Shown: positions 1 to 6,993, counted from the stretch's first letter. The stretch: 10,430 nt of DNA from CAYRZF01 sp964428805 (GCA_964428805.1 CAYRZF010000078.1:1-10430); one strand, 5' to 3'. The notes: generated by a model from the sequence alone, not told the origin. Numbers and translations: made by a program.

Positions 1-2
1 TC

Positions 3-1433
3 TCCTGCTACGAGCTGGGCCACCAGCCGCTGGCTCTGGCCTCTCCGCTGGGGTTCCTCGAGCGGGCAGGGTTCGTCCCCGACGCTCTCGACATCTCCGT
101 CGAGGAGTTCGACGGGGGGAAAGTGGGGCGCGCGCGGTTTGTCGGGATCTCGGTCCCCATGCACACGGCCCTGCGCCTGGGGGTGCGCGTGGCCGCCGAG
201 GTGCGCCGGGTGAACCCCGGCTGCCACATCTGCTTCTACGGCCTTTACGCGTCGCTGAACGCCGAGTATCTGCTCGTCCACGGGGGGGACTCGGTGATCG
301 GCGGCGAGTTCGAGTCGGCGCTGGTGGCGCTGGTGGAGGCTCTGGAGGCGGGGCGCCCGGGCTCCGTGGAGGGCGTCTGCCTCCGGGACCAGCCCGCCAC
401 GCCGGTGTTGAAGCGCCTGGCCTTCACGCTGCCGAGCCGGGGGGCGCTTCCCGGCCTCAAGAAGTACGCCCACATCGAGAAGGACGGCGAGCGCGGGCTG
501 GTCGGCTACGTGGAAGCGAGCCGGGGGTGCCTGCATATGTGCCTCCACTGCCCGATCCCGCCCGTGTACGGCGGACGCTTCTTCGTGGTGCCCCGGGAGA
601 TCGTTCTGGAGGATATCCGTAGGCTGGTGAGAGAGGGAGCGACTCACATCACGTTCGGCGACCCTGACTTTCTGAACGGTCCCGGTCACTCACTGGCGGT
701 GGTAAGTGCCATGCACGCCGAATTCCCGACCCTCACCTTCGACTTCACAGCCAAGGTCGAGCACATTCTGGAGCGTCAGGCTCTCTTCCCGGAGCTCCAG
801 CGGCTCGGGTGCGTCTTCATGATCTCGGCGGTGGAATCTCTCAGCGATGTCGTGCTGGCGAATCTGGAAAAAGGTCATACCAGGGCCGACGTGTATCGGG
901 CCCTCAGGATCGTCAGGGACGCCGGGATCGCTTTCCGCCCCACCTGGGTGGCCTTCACGCCGTGGACGACCCTTGAGGATTACGTGGACATGCTGGAGTT
1001 CGTGGAGCGGGAGGGGCTGATCGACCACGTGGACCCGGTACAGCTCTCCCTGCGGCTCCTGGTGCCGCCGGGGTCGGCGCTTCTCCGCCGGGAGGCGATC
1101 AAGCCGCATCTGGGGCCGCTCGACCAGGCCTCCTTCATCTACCGCTGGACCCATCCGGACCCGCGCATGGACCGCCTCCAACAGGAGGCGAGCCGCCTCG
1201 TGGAAGCCGCGGCCAGTGCGGAGGAGGATCCGGGGGTGACCTTCTACCGGCTGAAGGCCCTGGCCTACGCGACTCTCGGCGAGCCTGTGCCCGCCGCGCC
1301 GGCTCTGGCCCCAGATAGGCGGCGAGCGCCCAGGCTGACCGAGGCGTGGTTCTGCTGAGCGGAGCCCACCGAGGGCCAGTTCGGCCCTCTCCAGCCGGCG
1401 TTGCGCGAAGGGGTGGCGGGCGTGGTATTATGA
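3..1433 (+). CDS. B12-binding-type radical SAM selenoprotein, CUAEP-tail family (5' partial, TGA read as Sec)
   Basis: The gene is open from the left edge (first full codon at 3), so its true start lies outside the window. The N-terminal part (Tyr-Glu-Leu-Gly-His-Gln-Pro near the start, then Pro-Met-His-Thr-Ala and Cys-Phe-Tyr-Gly-Leu-Tyr-Ala) looks like the cobalamin-binding-like domain that precedes some radical SAM cores. The 4Fe-4S/SAM motif CxxxCxxC is encoded at 528-551 (CLHMCLHC), followed by the usual radical SAM barrel features, for example HITFGDPDFLNG and later FRPTWVAFTPWT. The frame meets TGA at 1356-1358 directly after Trp-Phe-Cys and continues Ala-Glu-Pro-Thr-Glu-Gly to a TGA at 1431-1433, adding Sec plus 24 residues. 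The Cys-Sec-Ala-Glu-Pro string is the signature I recall for the CUAEP/CCAEP-tail radical SAM family. If TGA were a true stop, the product would end at 1358. The substrate is unknown to me. The NifU-like gene 54 nt downstream could serve Fe-S supply (inference). Confidence 0.85.
1356..1358 (+). other. In-frame TGA read as selenocysteine
   Basis: The TGA sits between a Cys codon (TGC, 1353) and GCG-GAG-CCC (Ala-Glu-Pro), giving a Cys-Sec redox pair near the C-terminus. The frame stays open for 24 further codons to 1431-1433. A hairpin with the spacing and loop of a bacterial SECIS follows (1371-1389). The selB/selC machinery is not in this window, so decoding capacity of the host is not shown. 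The call rests on motif, hairpin and reading frame together. Confidence 0.8.
1371..1389 (+). promoter_or_regulatory. Bacterial SECIS-like hairpin
   Basis: GAGGGCC (1371-1377) pairs perfectly with GGCCCTC (1383-1389) around a 5-nt loop AGTTC. The loop begins 20 nt after the last base of the TGA (19 nt between), and its second base is G. Known bacterial SECIS elements put a small apical loop with G in the first two positions about 16-37 nt after the UGA, so both criteria are met. It has no T tract, so it is not a typical intrinsic terminator. It lies inside the extended coding frame. Confidence 0.75.
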
Positions 1434-1487
1434 GGTTCCTCGGGAGCATCCGGGGGAACCAGGGACACAGACCACAGGGGGGAAACA

Positions 1488-1769
1488 ATGGCGACTGAAC
1501 TCAAGGAAAGGGTCCAGGCCCTGCTCGACAACTCCATCAACCCGGCGGTGGCGGGCCACGGTGGGCACATCGAGCTCATCGACGTTAAGGACAACACGGT
1601 GTACATCCAGATGGGGGGCGGCTGCCAGGGGTGCGGGGCGGCCGACGTCACGCTGAAGGCGGGGATCGAGCGGATGATCAAGGAGGAGATCCCTGAGGTG
1701 ACCGAGATCCTCGACGTCACCGACCACGCGTCCGGCCAGAACCCGTACTACTCGCCCTCCAAGGGCTAG
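1488..1769 (+). CDS. NifU C-terminal-domain (Nfu-type) Fe-S scaffold protein
   Basis: This 93-residue protein consists of a single NifU C-terminal (Nfu) domain, which in this family holds or transfers a 4Fe-4S cluster to target proteins in the cytoplasm. The domain runs from about residue 5 to 78: an N-terminal helix, the conserved His-Gly-Gly-His-Ile-Glu-Leu stretch near residue 24, and the cluster-binding CxxC (Cys46 and Cys49, in GGGCQGCG). The tail HASGQNPYY is also common in this family. The length is normal for a stand-alone Nfu. The start is supported by a G-rich Shine-Dalgarno AGGGGGGAA about 5 nt upstream of ATG. It lies 54 nt after the radical SAM selenoprotein on the same strand, so it may mature that enzyme's cluster. 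General housekeeping Fe-S delivery is equally possible. Confidence 0.9.
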   Translation: MATELKERVQALLDNSINPAVAGHGGHIELIDVKDNTVYIQMGGGCQGCGAADVTLKAGIERMIKEEIPEVTEILDVTDHASGQNPYYSPSKG

Positions 1770-1807
1770 CGTCTCTCTCGAACGGCCGACCCCGCTGAGG
1801 CCGCCTT

Positions 1808-1855
1808 CCCCTCACCCTGCCCTCTCCCCGCGGGGGAGAGGATAACGGTGAGGGG
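1808..1855 (+). repeat. REP-like dispersed palindromic repeat, copy 1
   Basis: Nested palindrome: outer arms CCCCTCACC (1808-1816) and GGTGAGGGG (1847-1855), inner arms CCTCTCCCC (1821-1829) and GGGGAGAGG (1833-1841) around a 3-nt loop. The spacers are CTGC-like on the left and ATAAC on the right. A second copy with the same arms and order lies at 7001-7051. The repeat fills most of the 113-nt space between the NifU-like and ATP-grasp genes. No T tract follows, so it is not a clear intrinsic terminator, though it would fold strongly in mRNA. Similar CCCTCACCC/GGGAGAGGG palindromes are widespread intergenic repeats in GC-rich bacteria (from memory). Confidence 0.85.
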
Positions 1856-1882
1856 AGCACCGGGCTCGCGGGGTTTTGTGTC

Positions 1883-3145
1883 ATGCTGCGCCTCCTCCTC
1901 CTGGTCCCGACGACGACCTACCGCACTGAGGACTTTGTGCAGGCGGCAGCCAAACTGGACGTGGACCTCGTGGTGGCCTCCGAGCGCCCCAACGTCCTGA
2001 GCGAACGGCTCCCCGATAATCTGCTGACCCTCGACTTCGCCGACCCGGAAAAGGCCGCCCGCGAGATGGTGGCCTTCGCCCGCCGCCACCCGTTCGACGC
2101 AGTGGTCCCCGTGGACGACCGTACCACCGTGGTGGGCGCCGCCATCGCGAACGCGCTGGGGCTTCCGTCGAACTCGGTCGCTGCCGTGTCGGCGACCAGA
2201 AACAAGTACGAGATGCGCCGGGTCCTCTCCGAAGCGGGCGTCCCCTCGCCCCCCTATGTCCTCTTCACCCTGTTCGACGATCCGGCGCTCGCCGCCCGGC
2301 GGGTTCCCTACCCGTGCGTGCTCAAGCCGACCATCCTGGCGGCGAGTCGCGGGGTGATCCGGGCGAACAACGAGGGAGAGTTTGTCACCGCCTTCAGGAG
2401 GATCGAGGGCATCCTCAGGGGAGCCGAGGTCAGGGCGTTAGGCGCGGGGAGCGATCAGATCCTGGTCGAGAGCTTCATCCCGGGCAAAGAAGTGGCGCTG
2501 GAGGGGCTGCTCGTGAAGGGCGTCCTCCGCGTGCTAGCTCTCTTCGACAAGCCCGACCCCCTCGATGGGCCGTTCTTCGAGGAGACGATCTACGTCACGC
2601 CCTCGCGCCTGCCGACGGGCACGCAGACGGCCATCGCGGAGGTCACCGCCTGGGCGGCGCGGGCTCTCGGGCTGCGTGAAGGCCCCGTCCATGCCGAACT
2701 GCGGGTCAACGAGACGGGTCCCTGGGTGATCGAGATCGCCGCGCGCTCTATCGGCGGCCTCTGCTCGCGGGCGCTCCGGTTCGGCACCGGCCTCACGCTG
2801 GAGGAGCTGATCCTCCGCCACGCCCTCGGGATCGAGATCGAGACCCTGGAACGAGAGCGCCGGCCCGCCGGCGTCATGATGATCCCGATTCCTCAGAGTG
2901 GGGTCCTGGAGGAGGTCCGGGGGCTCCCGGCCGCCAAGGCGGTGCCGGGGATCGAGGAGATCACGATGACGATCCACCTGGGGCAGGAAGTGGTGCCGCT
3001 GCCCGAAGGCTCGCGCTACCTGGGGTTCATCTTCGCCCGGGAGGAGATGCCGGAGCGGGTCGAGGCCGCGTTGCGGGAGGCCCATCGACGCCTGGACTTC
3101 GGCATCGCCCCCAAAAAAGAAAACGGGGAGCGCCAGGCGGGGTAG
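1883..3145 (+). CDS. ATP-grasp domain carboxylate-amine ligase-like protein
   Basis: This 420-residue cytoplasmic enzyme has the ATP-grasp fold, whose members join a carboxylate to an amine, thiol or similar nucleophile through an acylphosphate. An N-terminal pre-ATP-grasp region (about 1-100) is followed by the ATP-binding core: Lys148 in CVLKP, a glycine/serine loop AASRGV, the ILVESFIPGKE strand with Glu196 and Glu203, and the Mg-binding HAELR (Glu272) and IEIAARSIGG (Glu284, Arg288). The last element has Ala where many ATP-grasp enzymes have Asn (EIN.R), a variation also seen in carboxylase/amino-acid-ligase-like members. A C-terminal domain (about 315-410) resembles the tail of BacD-type L-amino acid ligases. 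ATG at 1883 is the only good start; its Shine-Dalgarno is weak (GCGGGG, 9 nt away). The substrate is unknown. Co-direction with the radical SAM and NifU-like genes hints at one pathway but proves nothing. Confidence 0.85.
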   Translation: MLRLLLLVPTTTYRTEDFVQAAAKLDVDLVVASERPNVLSERLPDNLLTLDFADPEKAAREMVAFARRHPFDAVVPVDDRTTVVGAAIANALGLPSNSVAAVSATRNKYEMRRVLSEAGVPSPPYVLFTLFDDPALAARRVPYPCVLKPTILAASRGVIRANNEGEFVTAFRRIEGILRGAEVRALGAGSDQILVESFIPGKEVALEGLLVKGVLRVLALFDKPDPLDGPFFEETIYVTPSRLPTGTQTAIAEVTAWAARALGLREGPVHAELRVNETGPWVIEIAARSIGGLCSRALRFGTGLTLEELILRHALGIEIETLERERRPAGVMMIPIPQSGVLEEVRGLPAAKAVPGIEEITMTIHLGQEVVPLPEGSRYLGFIFAREEMPERVEAALREAHRRLDFGIAPKKENGERQAG

Positions 3146-3167
3146 CTTCCCGGCGAGACACTCAGGG

Positions 3168-3222
3168 CATAACGCGGCGCGACATTCAGGCGCTGGCCCT
3201 GGCCGGACGGGGTTGTCTGGAG
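3168..3222 (+). repeat. 55-bp sequence duplicated on both sides of the assembly gap (left copy)
   Basis: These 55 bases end exactly at the first N and are identical to 3323-3377, which begins exactly after the last N. Such an exact, gap-bounded overlap is what a de Bruijn assembler leaves when two contigs sharing a k-mer end (k = 55) are joined with Ns. It is most likely one biological copy written twice. Confidence 0.9.
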
Positions 3223-3322
3223 NNNNNNNNNNNNNNNNNNNNNNNNNNNNNNNNNNNNNNNNNNNNNNNNNNNNNNNNNNNNNNNNNNNNNNNNNNNNNN
3301 NNNNNNNNNNNNNNNNNNNNNN
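3223..3322. other. Assembly gap of exactly 100 N
   Basis: Run of 100 N between the ATP-grasp gene and the solute-binding protein gene. One hundred is the conventional placeholder for a gap of unknown size. Since the flanks are the same 55 bases, the gap probably contains nothing. Collapsing 3168-3322 would give a normal intergenic distance of 135 nt instead of 290. No gene can be supported in 3146-3435. Confidence 0.97.
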
Positions 3323-3377
3323 CATAACGCGGCGCGACATTCAGGCGCTGGCCCTGGCCGGACGGGGTTGTCTGGAG
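3323..3377 (+). repeat. 55-bp sequence duplicated on both sides of the assembly gap (right copy)
   Basis: Identical over its whole length to 3168-3222 and bounded by the N run on its left. The right part of this copy contributes the -35-like TTGTCT of the promoter candidate for the transporter genes. Confidence 0.9.
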
Positions 3378-3396
3378 GGAGCGGTTCATGTAAAGT
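3368..3396 (+). promoter_or_regulatory. Candidate sigma-70 promoter of the ABC importer operon
   Basis: TTGTCT (3368-3373) and TAAAGT (3391-3396) are separated by exactly 17 nt. Each hexamer matches 4 of 6 consensus bases. It lies 40 nt upstream of the solute-binding protein start and is the best-spaced pair I see in this intergenic space. It is a pattern match only. Confidence 0.35.
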
Positions 3397-3435
3397 CGCC
3401 CTGGCTGCTCATTTCCTGAAGCGAGAGGAGGCACC

Positions 3436-5052
3436 ATGGGTCGTTTCCCTCGGCTGGCTCTCGTCTACGGACTCGCTCTGCTGGTTGCCGTCGCGGTTCT
3501 CACGGCCATCCCCGCTCTCAGCCAGACGCCCAAGCCTGGGGGCGTCCTGAACCTCATGCAGCGGGAGGACCCGCCCCAGGGGTTCTCGATCCATGAGACG
3601 GCGACGATCTCCACCGTGTGGCCCGGGATGCCCTGCTTCAACAACCTCGTCCTCTTCGATCCCCTCAAGAAGACGGAGAGCCTAGACACGATCATCGGCG
3701 AGCTGGCCGAGAAGTGGTCCTGGCAGGACAACTATCGCAACCTCGTCTTCTTCCTCCGGAAGGACGTCAAGTGGCACGACGGAAAGCCGTTCACCTCGAA
3801 GGACGTGAAGTACACCTTCGACATGGTCCGCGAGGCGAAGGACGCGCAGGCCAAGCTGAGGATCAACCCACGCAAGGACTGGTACGTCAATGTCGAGAAC
3901 ATCGAGGCGCCTGAACCGCACACGGTGATCTTCCACCTCAAGCGCCCGCAGCCCTCGCTCCTGATGATGCTCGCCTCCGGCTACTCTCCCGTCTATCCTG
4001 CCCACGTGCCGCCGGCGGAGCTCCGGACCCGGTGCGTCGGCACCGGCCCCTTCAAGCTCAAGGAGTGGAAGAAGGGCGAGTACATCGATTTCGTGAAGAA
4101 CCCCGACTACTTCATCAAGGGTCGGCCGTACCTCGACGGCCTCCGGTACATCCCGATCCAGGAGCGCGGCACGAAGTTCGCGGCGCTCCAGTCGGGCCGT
4201 CTGGACGTCGGCTTCCCGGGCGACGCTACCAAGACGATCGCCGAGCAGGTCACCAAGGCCGAACCCAGGATCAAGCTCACGGTTGCCAACCAGAACGTGA
4301 ATGACAACCTGCTGCTGAACGTGACGAAGCCGCCGTTCAACAACGTCAAAGTGCGGCAAGCCATCAGCATGGCGATCGACCGCCGTGCGGCGGTGCAGGC
4401 GGTGCACCAGGGCGGGGCCCTCGTCGGCGCGTCGCTGGCGCCCAAGCCGTATGGCGTGTGGGGGTTGCTCGAGAAGGACCTCGCCGGGCTCCCCGGGTAT
4501 GGCAAGTCGGCAGACGAGAAGGCCAGGGCGAGAAAACTCCTCATCGAGGCCGGCTTTGGGCCGGCGAACCCGCTCAAGGTCGAGATGGCGACGCGGGCCA
4601 CCGCTATCTATATTGACCTGGCGGCGTTCGTGATCAGCGAACTAAGGCAGGTCGGCGTCGAAGCGACGCTCAAGCAGATCGAGACGGCCCAGTGGCACCC
4701 GCTCGCCACCCGCAAGGAGTACCAGGCGGGGCCGAACCTCACCGGCATCGGCCCGGACGATCCGGACGCGAACTTCTACGAGAACTACGCCTGCGGCTCG
4801 CCGCGGAACTACACCGGGTACTGCGACGAGCAGGTCATGAAGATGATCGACCAGCAGTCCCAGGAGCTGGACCCCAAGAAGCGCCTCCAGATGGTGTGGG
4901 CTATCCAGAAGAAGCTCGAGGAGGACGCCGCGCGCCCCATGATCGACTGGCGCCTGGATTACTACCTCCAGTGGCAGCACGTGAAGAATCTCATCCCACA
5001 CCAGTCCATCTATAACTACGGTCGCATGCAGGAAGTCTGGCTGGATAAGTAA
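3436..5052 (+). CDS. ABC transporter solute-binding protein, family 5 (DppA/OppA-like)
   Basis: This 538-residue extracytoplasmic receptor delivers its ligand to the two permeases encoded next. Family 5 binds peptides, nickel, glutathione, opines and other compounds. Residues 1-29 form a Sec signal peptide: a short basic start (Arg3, Arg6), a hydrophobic core to about residue 23 and a likely signal peptidase I site after Ala-Leu-Ser, with the mature protein starting near Gln30. No lipobox cysteine is present, so it is probably soluble or periplasmic rather than a lipoprotein. Family landmarks: GELAEKW with WHDGKPFTSKDVKYTFD around residue 115, the GTGPFKLKEWKKGEY segment near 200, RQAISMAIDR near 310, and a C-terminal WRLDYYLQWQHVKN. 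Length is normal. The start has a strong Shine-Dalgarno, AGGAGG, 4 nt upstream. The ligand cannot be deduced; the downstream amidase and aldehyde dehydrogenase suggest an amide- or peptide-like compound (inference). Confidence 0.93.
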   Translation: MGRFPRLALVYGLALLVAVAVLTAIPALSQTPKPGGVLNLMQREDPPQGFSIHETATISTVWPGMPCFNNLVLFDPLKKTESLDTIIGELAEKWSWQDNYRNLVFFLRKDVKWHDGKPFTSKDVKYTFDMVREAKDAQAKLRINPRKDWYVNVENIEAPEPHTVIFHLKRPQPSLLMMLASGYSPVYPAHVPPAELRTRCVGTGPFKLKEWKKGEYIDFVKNPDYFIKGRPYLDGLRYIPIQERGTKFAALQSGRLDVGFPGDATKTIAEQVTKAEPRIKLTVANQNVNDNLLLNVTKPPFNNVKVRQAISMAIDRRAAVQAVHQGGALVGASLAPKPYGVWGLLEKDLAGLPGYGKSADEKARARKLLIEAGFGPANPLKVEMATRATAIYIDLAAFVISELRQVGVEATLKQIETAQWHPLATRKEYQAGPNLTGIGPDDPDANFYENYACGSPRNYTGYCDEQVMKMIDQQSQELDPKKRLQMVWAIQKKLEEDAARPMIDWRLDYYLQWQHVKNLIPHQSIYNYGRMQEVWLDK

Positions 5053-5064
5053 GGAACCGAGCGG

Positions 5065-5087
5065 CCCGGCGGGGCCACCCCGCCGGG
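5065..5087 (+). other. Intercistronic GC hairpin between binding protein and permease
   Basis: CCCGGCGGGG (5065-5074) and CCCCGCCGGG (5078-5087) form a perfect 10-bp stem with a 3-nt loop, starting 12 nt after the stop of the solute-binding protein. There is no following T run, so it is a poor intrinsic terminator. Hairpins at this place in ABC importer operons are known (for example malE-malF) to protect the 3' end of the binding-protein message and so keep the receptor more abundant than the membrane parts. The role here is inferred from position. Confidence 0.7.
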
Positions 5088-5109
5088 CGCGCTCGGACCG
5101 GAGTCAGCC

Positions 5110-6060
5110 ACGCGCACCTACCTCGCTCGCCGGCTCGGCATCGCCGGCGTCACGCTCTTTGGCATGTCGGTCGTGATTTTTGTCCTCCTGCGCCTGGCCC
5201 CCGGCAACATCGTGGACATCCTCTTCTCGACCGGCGGCTACGTCAGCCCCGCCGACAAGGCCGCGATCGAGAAGGAGCTGGGGATCGATCGGCCGGTGTG
5301 GGCCCAGTATGTCGCCTGGCTCCGTGACATGGCGACGGGCAATCTCGGCAAGTCCTACCGGTATGACCTCCCCTCGTGGGAGCTCATCAAGCCTCTGTTA
5401 CCGGTGACGATCGAACTTGCGGTCCTCTCGATGGTCATCGCGGTCCTGCTCGGCGTGCCTACCGGCGTGATCAGCGCGGTGCGCCAGGACACCGTGCTGG
5501 ACTACGTGCTCCGGGTCTTCTCGCTCGCGGGGCTCTCGATGCCGTCGTTCTGGCTGGGGATGGTGATCATCTTGGCACTGGTCGCGTGGCTGGGGTGGAT
5601 CCCTCCCATCACGTACGTGTCACCCGCGGAGAACTTCAAGATGCACGTGGTTCAGTTCCTCCTCCCGGCGCTGGCCGTGGGGTACCGCTCGTCGGCGCTC
5701 ATCACTCGCATCACGCGCTCCGTCCTGCTTGAGGTCATGCGGGAGGACTACATCCGGACGGCGGTGGCCAAGGGACAGAGTGAGCTGATCGTCATCTGGC
5801 GGCACGCGCTGAAGAACGCGATGCTGCCGGTCATCACGGTCATCGGCATCGAGTTTGCGTTTCTGATGGGCGGCCTGGTCGTGACGGAGACGGTGTTCAA
5901 TCTGCCCGGGGTCGCCCGGTTCCTGGTTCAGGCGATTCTCTGGCGCGACTACCCGATTGTGCAGAATCTCGTCATGTTTATCGCGATCGTGGTCATCCTT
6001 TCCAACGTCTTCGTCGATCTTCTCTACGGCTGGCTCGATCCGCGAGTGCGCTATGGCTGA
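5110..6060 (+). CDS. ABC transporter permease, DppB-like (probable ACG start)
   Basis: Inner-membrane permease subunit of the family-5 importer, pairing with the next gene product. The first ATG (5164) would give 298 residues and cut the first membrane helix in half, and it has no Shine-Dalgarno. The typical N-terminus Arg-Thr-Tyr-Leu-Ala-Arg-Arg-Leu-Gly is encoded upstream in the same frame, starting after an ACG at 5110 with GGAG 6 nt before it. From there the product has 316 residues, normal for DppB. There is no ATG, GTG or TTG in this frame between the previous stop (5050) and 5164. Six membrane helices are visible, the first ending in LLRLAPGN. The cytoplasmic EAA loop that contacts the ATPase is near 5750-5840 (AVAKG...WRHALKNAMLP). 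The last 8 nt overlap the next gene. ACG may be a real rare start, or an ATG changed by mutation or assembly error. Confidence 0.88.
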   Translation, partial: TRTYLARRLGIAGVTLFGMSVVIFVLLRLAPGNIVDILFSTGGYVSPADKAAIEKELGIDRPVWAQYVAWLRDMATGNLGKSYRYDLPSWELIKPLLPVTIELAVLSMVIAVLLGVPTGVISAVRQDTVLDYVLRVFSLAGLSMPSFWLGMVIILALVAWLGWIPPITYVSPAENFKMHVVQFLLPALAVGYRSSALITRITRSVLLEVMREDYIRTAVAKGQSELIVIWRHALKNAMLPVITVIGIEFAFLMGGLVVTETVFNLPGVARFLVQAILWRDYPIVQNLVMFIAIVVILSNVFVDLLYGWLDPRVRYG

Positions 6061-6973
6061 CAGGCGCTCGACGATCACGGGGGATGCGATCGAGCTGACC
6101 CTGCCGGTCGGCCTGGGCCTCCCACGCGCGGGCTTCGGAACCACCCTCTGGCGTTTTTGCCGAAAGAAGCCGCTGGGCGCCGCCGGCGGCCTCCTGATGC
6201 TCCTGATGGTGATCACGGCCCTCCTCGCCAATGTCCTGGCTACCCACGACCCCATCACCACCGATGCGGTCCACACGCTGGCCCGGCCGTCCGGCCAGTT
6301 CTGGCTCGGCACCGACCACCTCGGGCGCGACATCTACAGCCGCATCGTGTACGGGGCTCGCGTGTCGCTGATCGTGGGACTCGGCTCGACGTTGCTGGGG
6401 TCGGTGCTGGGCGGGATCATCGGGCTCCTCTCCGGCTATCTGGGCGGCAAGACCGACCTCGTCACCCAGCGGGTCATGGACATCCTCCAGGGGTTGCCGT
6501 TGCTCGTGCTGGCGCTTGTCATGTCGGCTTCGCTCGGCCCCTCCATCCAGAACGTCATCCTCGCGATCTCGATCCCGATCATTCCCCGGGCGGGGCGCGT
6601 CATCCGCTCGAGCGTCCTGTCCATCCGCGAAATGCAGTACATCGAGGCGGCGCGCGGGCTGGGGATCGGCCACCTCAGGATCGCCTTCCGGCACGTGCTG
6701 CCGAACACGATCGGTCCCTTCATCGTCCTCACCACGGCTCAGCTCGGAAGCGCCATCCTCGTCGAGGCGGCCCTGTCTTTCCTGGGGGTCGGCGTCCCCG
6801 AGCCCTATCCGTCGTGGGGCCGCATGCTCTCGGTGTCGGCCGCGGAATACGCCCAGAAAGCCCCCTGGCTCGTCCTCTTCCCGGGAATCGCCATCAGCCT
6901 CGCGGTCTTCGGCTCCAACTTGCTCGGCGATGCGCTCCGAGATACGTTAGATCCGCGCCTCCGCGGCGCGTGA
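6053..6973 (+). CDS. ABC transporter permease, DppC-like
   Basis: Second permease of the importer, 306 residues. I chose ATG 6053 rather than the longer in-frame ATG at 5957. It overlaps the end of the first permease by 8 nt (ATGGCTGA), the classic translational-coupling layout, and gives MADRR followed by a normal cytoplasmic N-terminus. Extra residues from 5957 would only translate the upstream gene out of frame. The OppC-type N-terminal segment with one helix (LLMLLMVITALLANVLA) is followed by GTDHLGRDIYSRIVYGARVSL, a landmark of DppC/OppC proteins. The EAA loop is EAARGLGIGHLRIAFRHVLP, and the C-terminus ends NLLGDALRDTLDPRLRG, also typical. ATPase partner genes (DppD/DppF) do not follow; an intergenic repeat and an aldehyde dehydrogenase do. 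Confidence 0.93.
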   Translation: MADRRSTITGDAIELTLPVGLGLPRAGFGTTLWRFCRKKPLGAAGGLLMLLMVITALLANVLATHDPITTDAVHTLARPSGQFWLGTDHLGRDIYSRIVYGARVSLIVGLGSTLLGSVLGGIIGLLSGYLGGKTDLVTQRVMDILQGLPLLVLALVMSASLGPSIQNVILAISIPIIPRAGRVIRSSVLSIREMQYIEAARGLGIGHLRIAFRHVLPNTIGPFIVLTTAQLGSAILVEAALSFLGVGVPEPYPSWGRMLSVSAAEYAQKAPWLVLFPGIAISLAVFGSNLLGDALRDTLDPRLRGA

Positions 6974-6993
6974 TGAAATGCCCCTCACCTCTT

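Noticed and set aside
1371..1389. Hairpin after TGA 1356 as an intrinsic terminator
   Set aside because: There is no T tract downstream. Its spacing and loop fit a SECIS, and the frame continues with the conserved Ala-Glu-Pro.
1401..1431. Possible promoter for the NifU-like gene (TTGCGC and TATTAT)
   Set aside because: The -10 is good (5 of 6), but the -35 matches only 3 of 6 and the spacer is 19 nt. It also overlaps the end of the extended selenoprotein frame. Too weak to annotate.
3213..3419. Short frames crossing the N gap
   Set aside because: Half of the codons are N and the flanks are a duplicated 55-mer. They are an artefact of the scaffold gap.
5053..5109. Fusion of the binding protein with the permease by read-through of TAA at 5050
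   Set aside because: The two genes are in the same frame with no stop between, but the linker is a GC hairpin, the binding protein ends at its normal place, and a Shine-Dalgarno plus ACG explains the permease start better.
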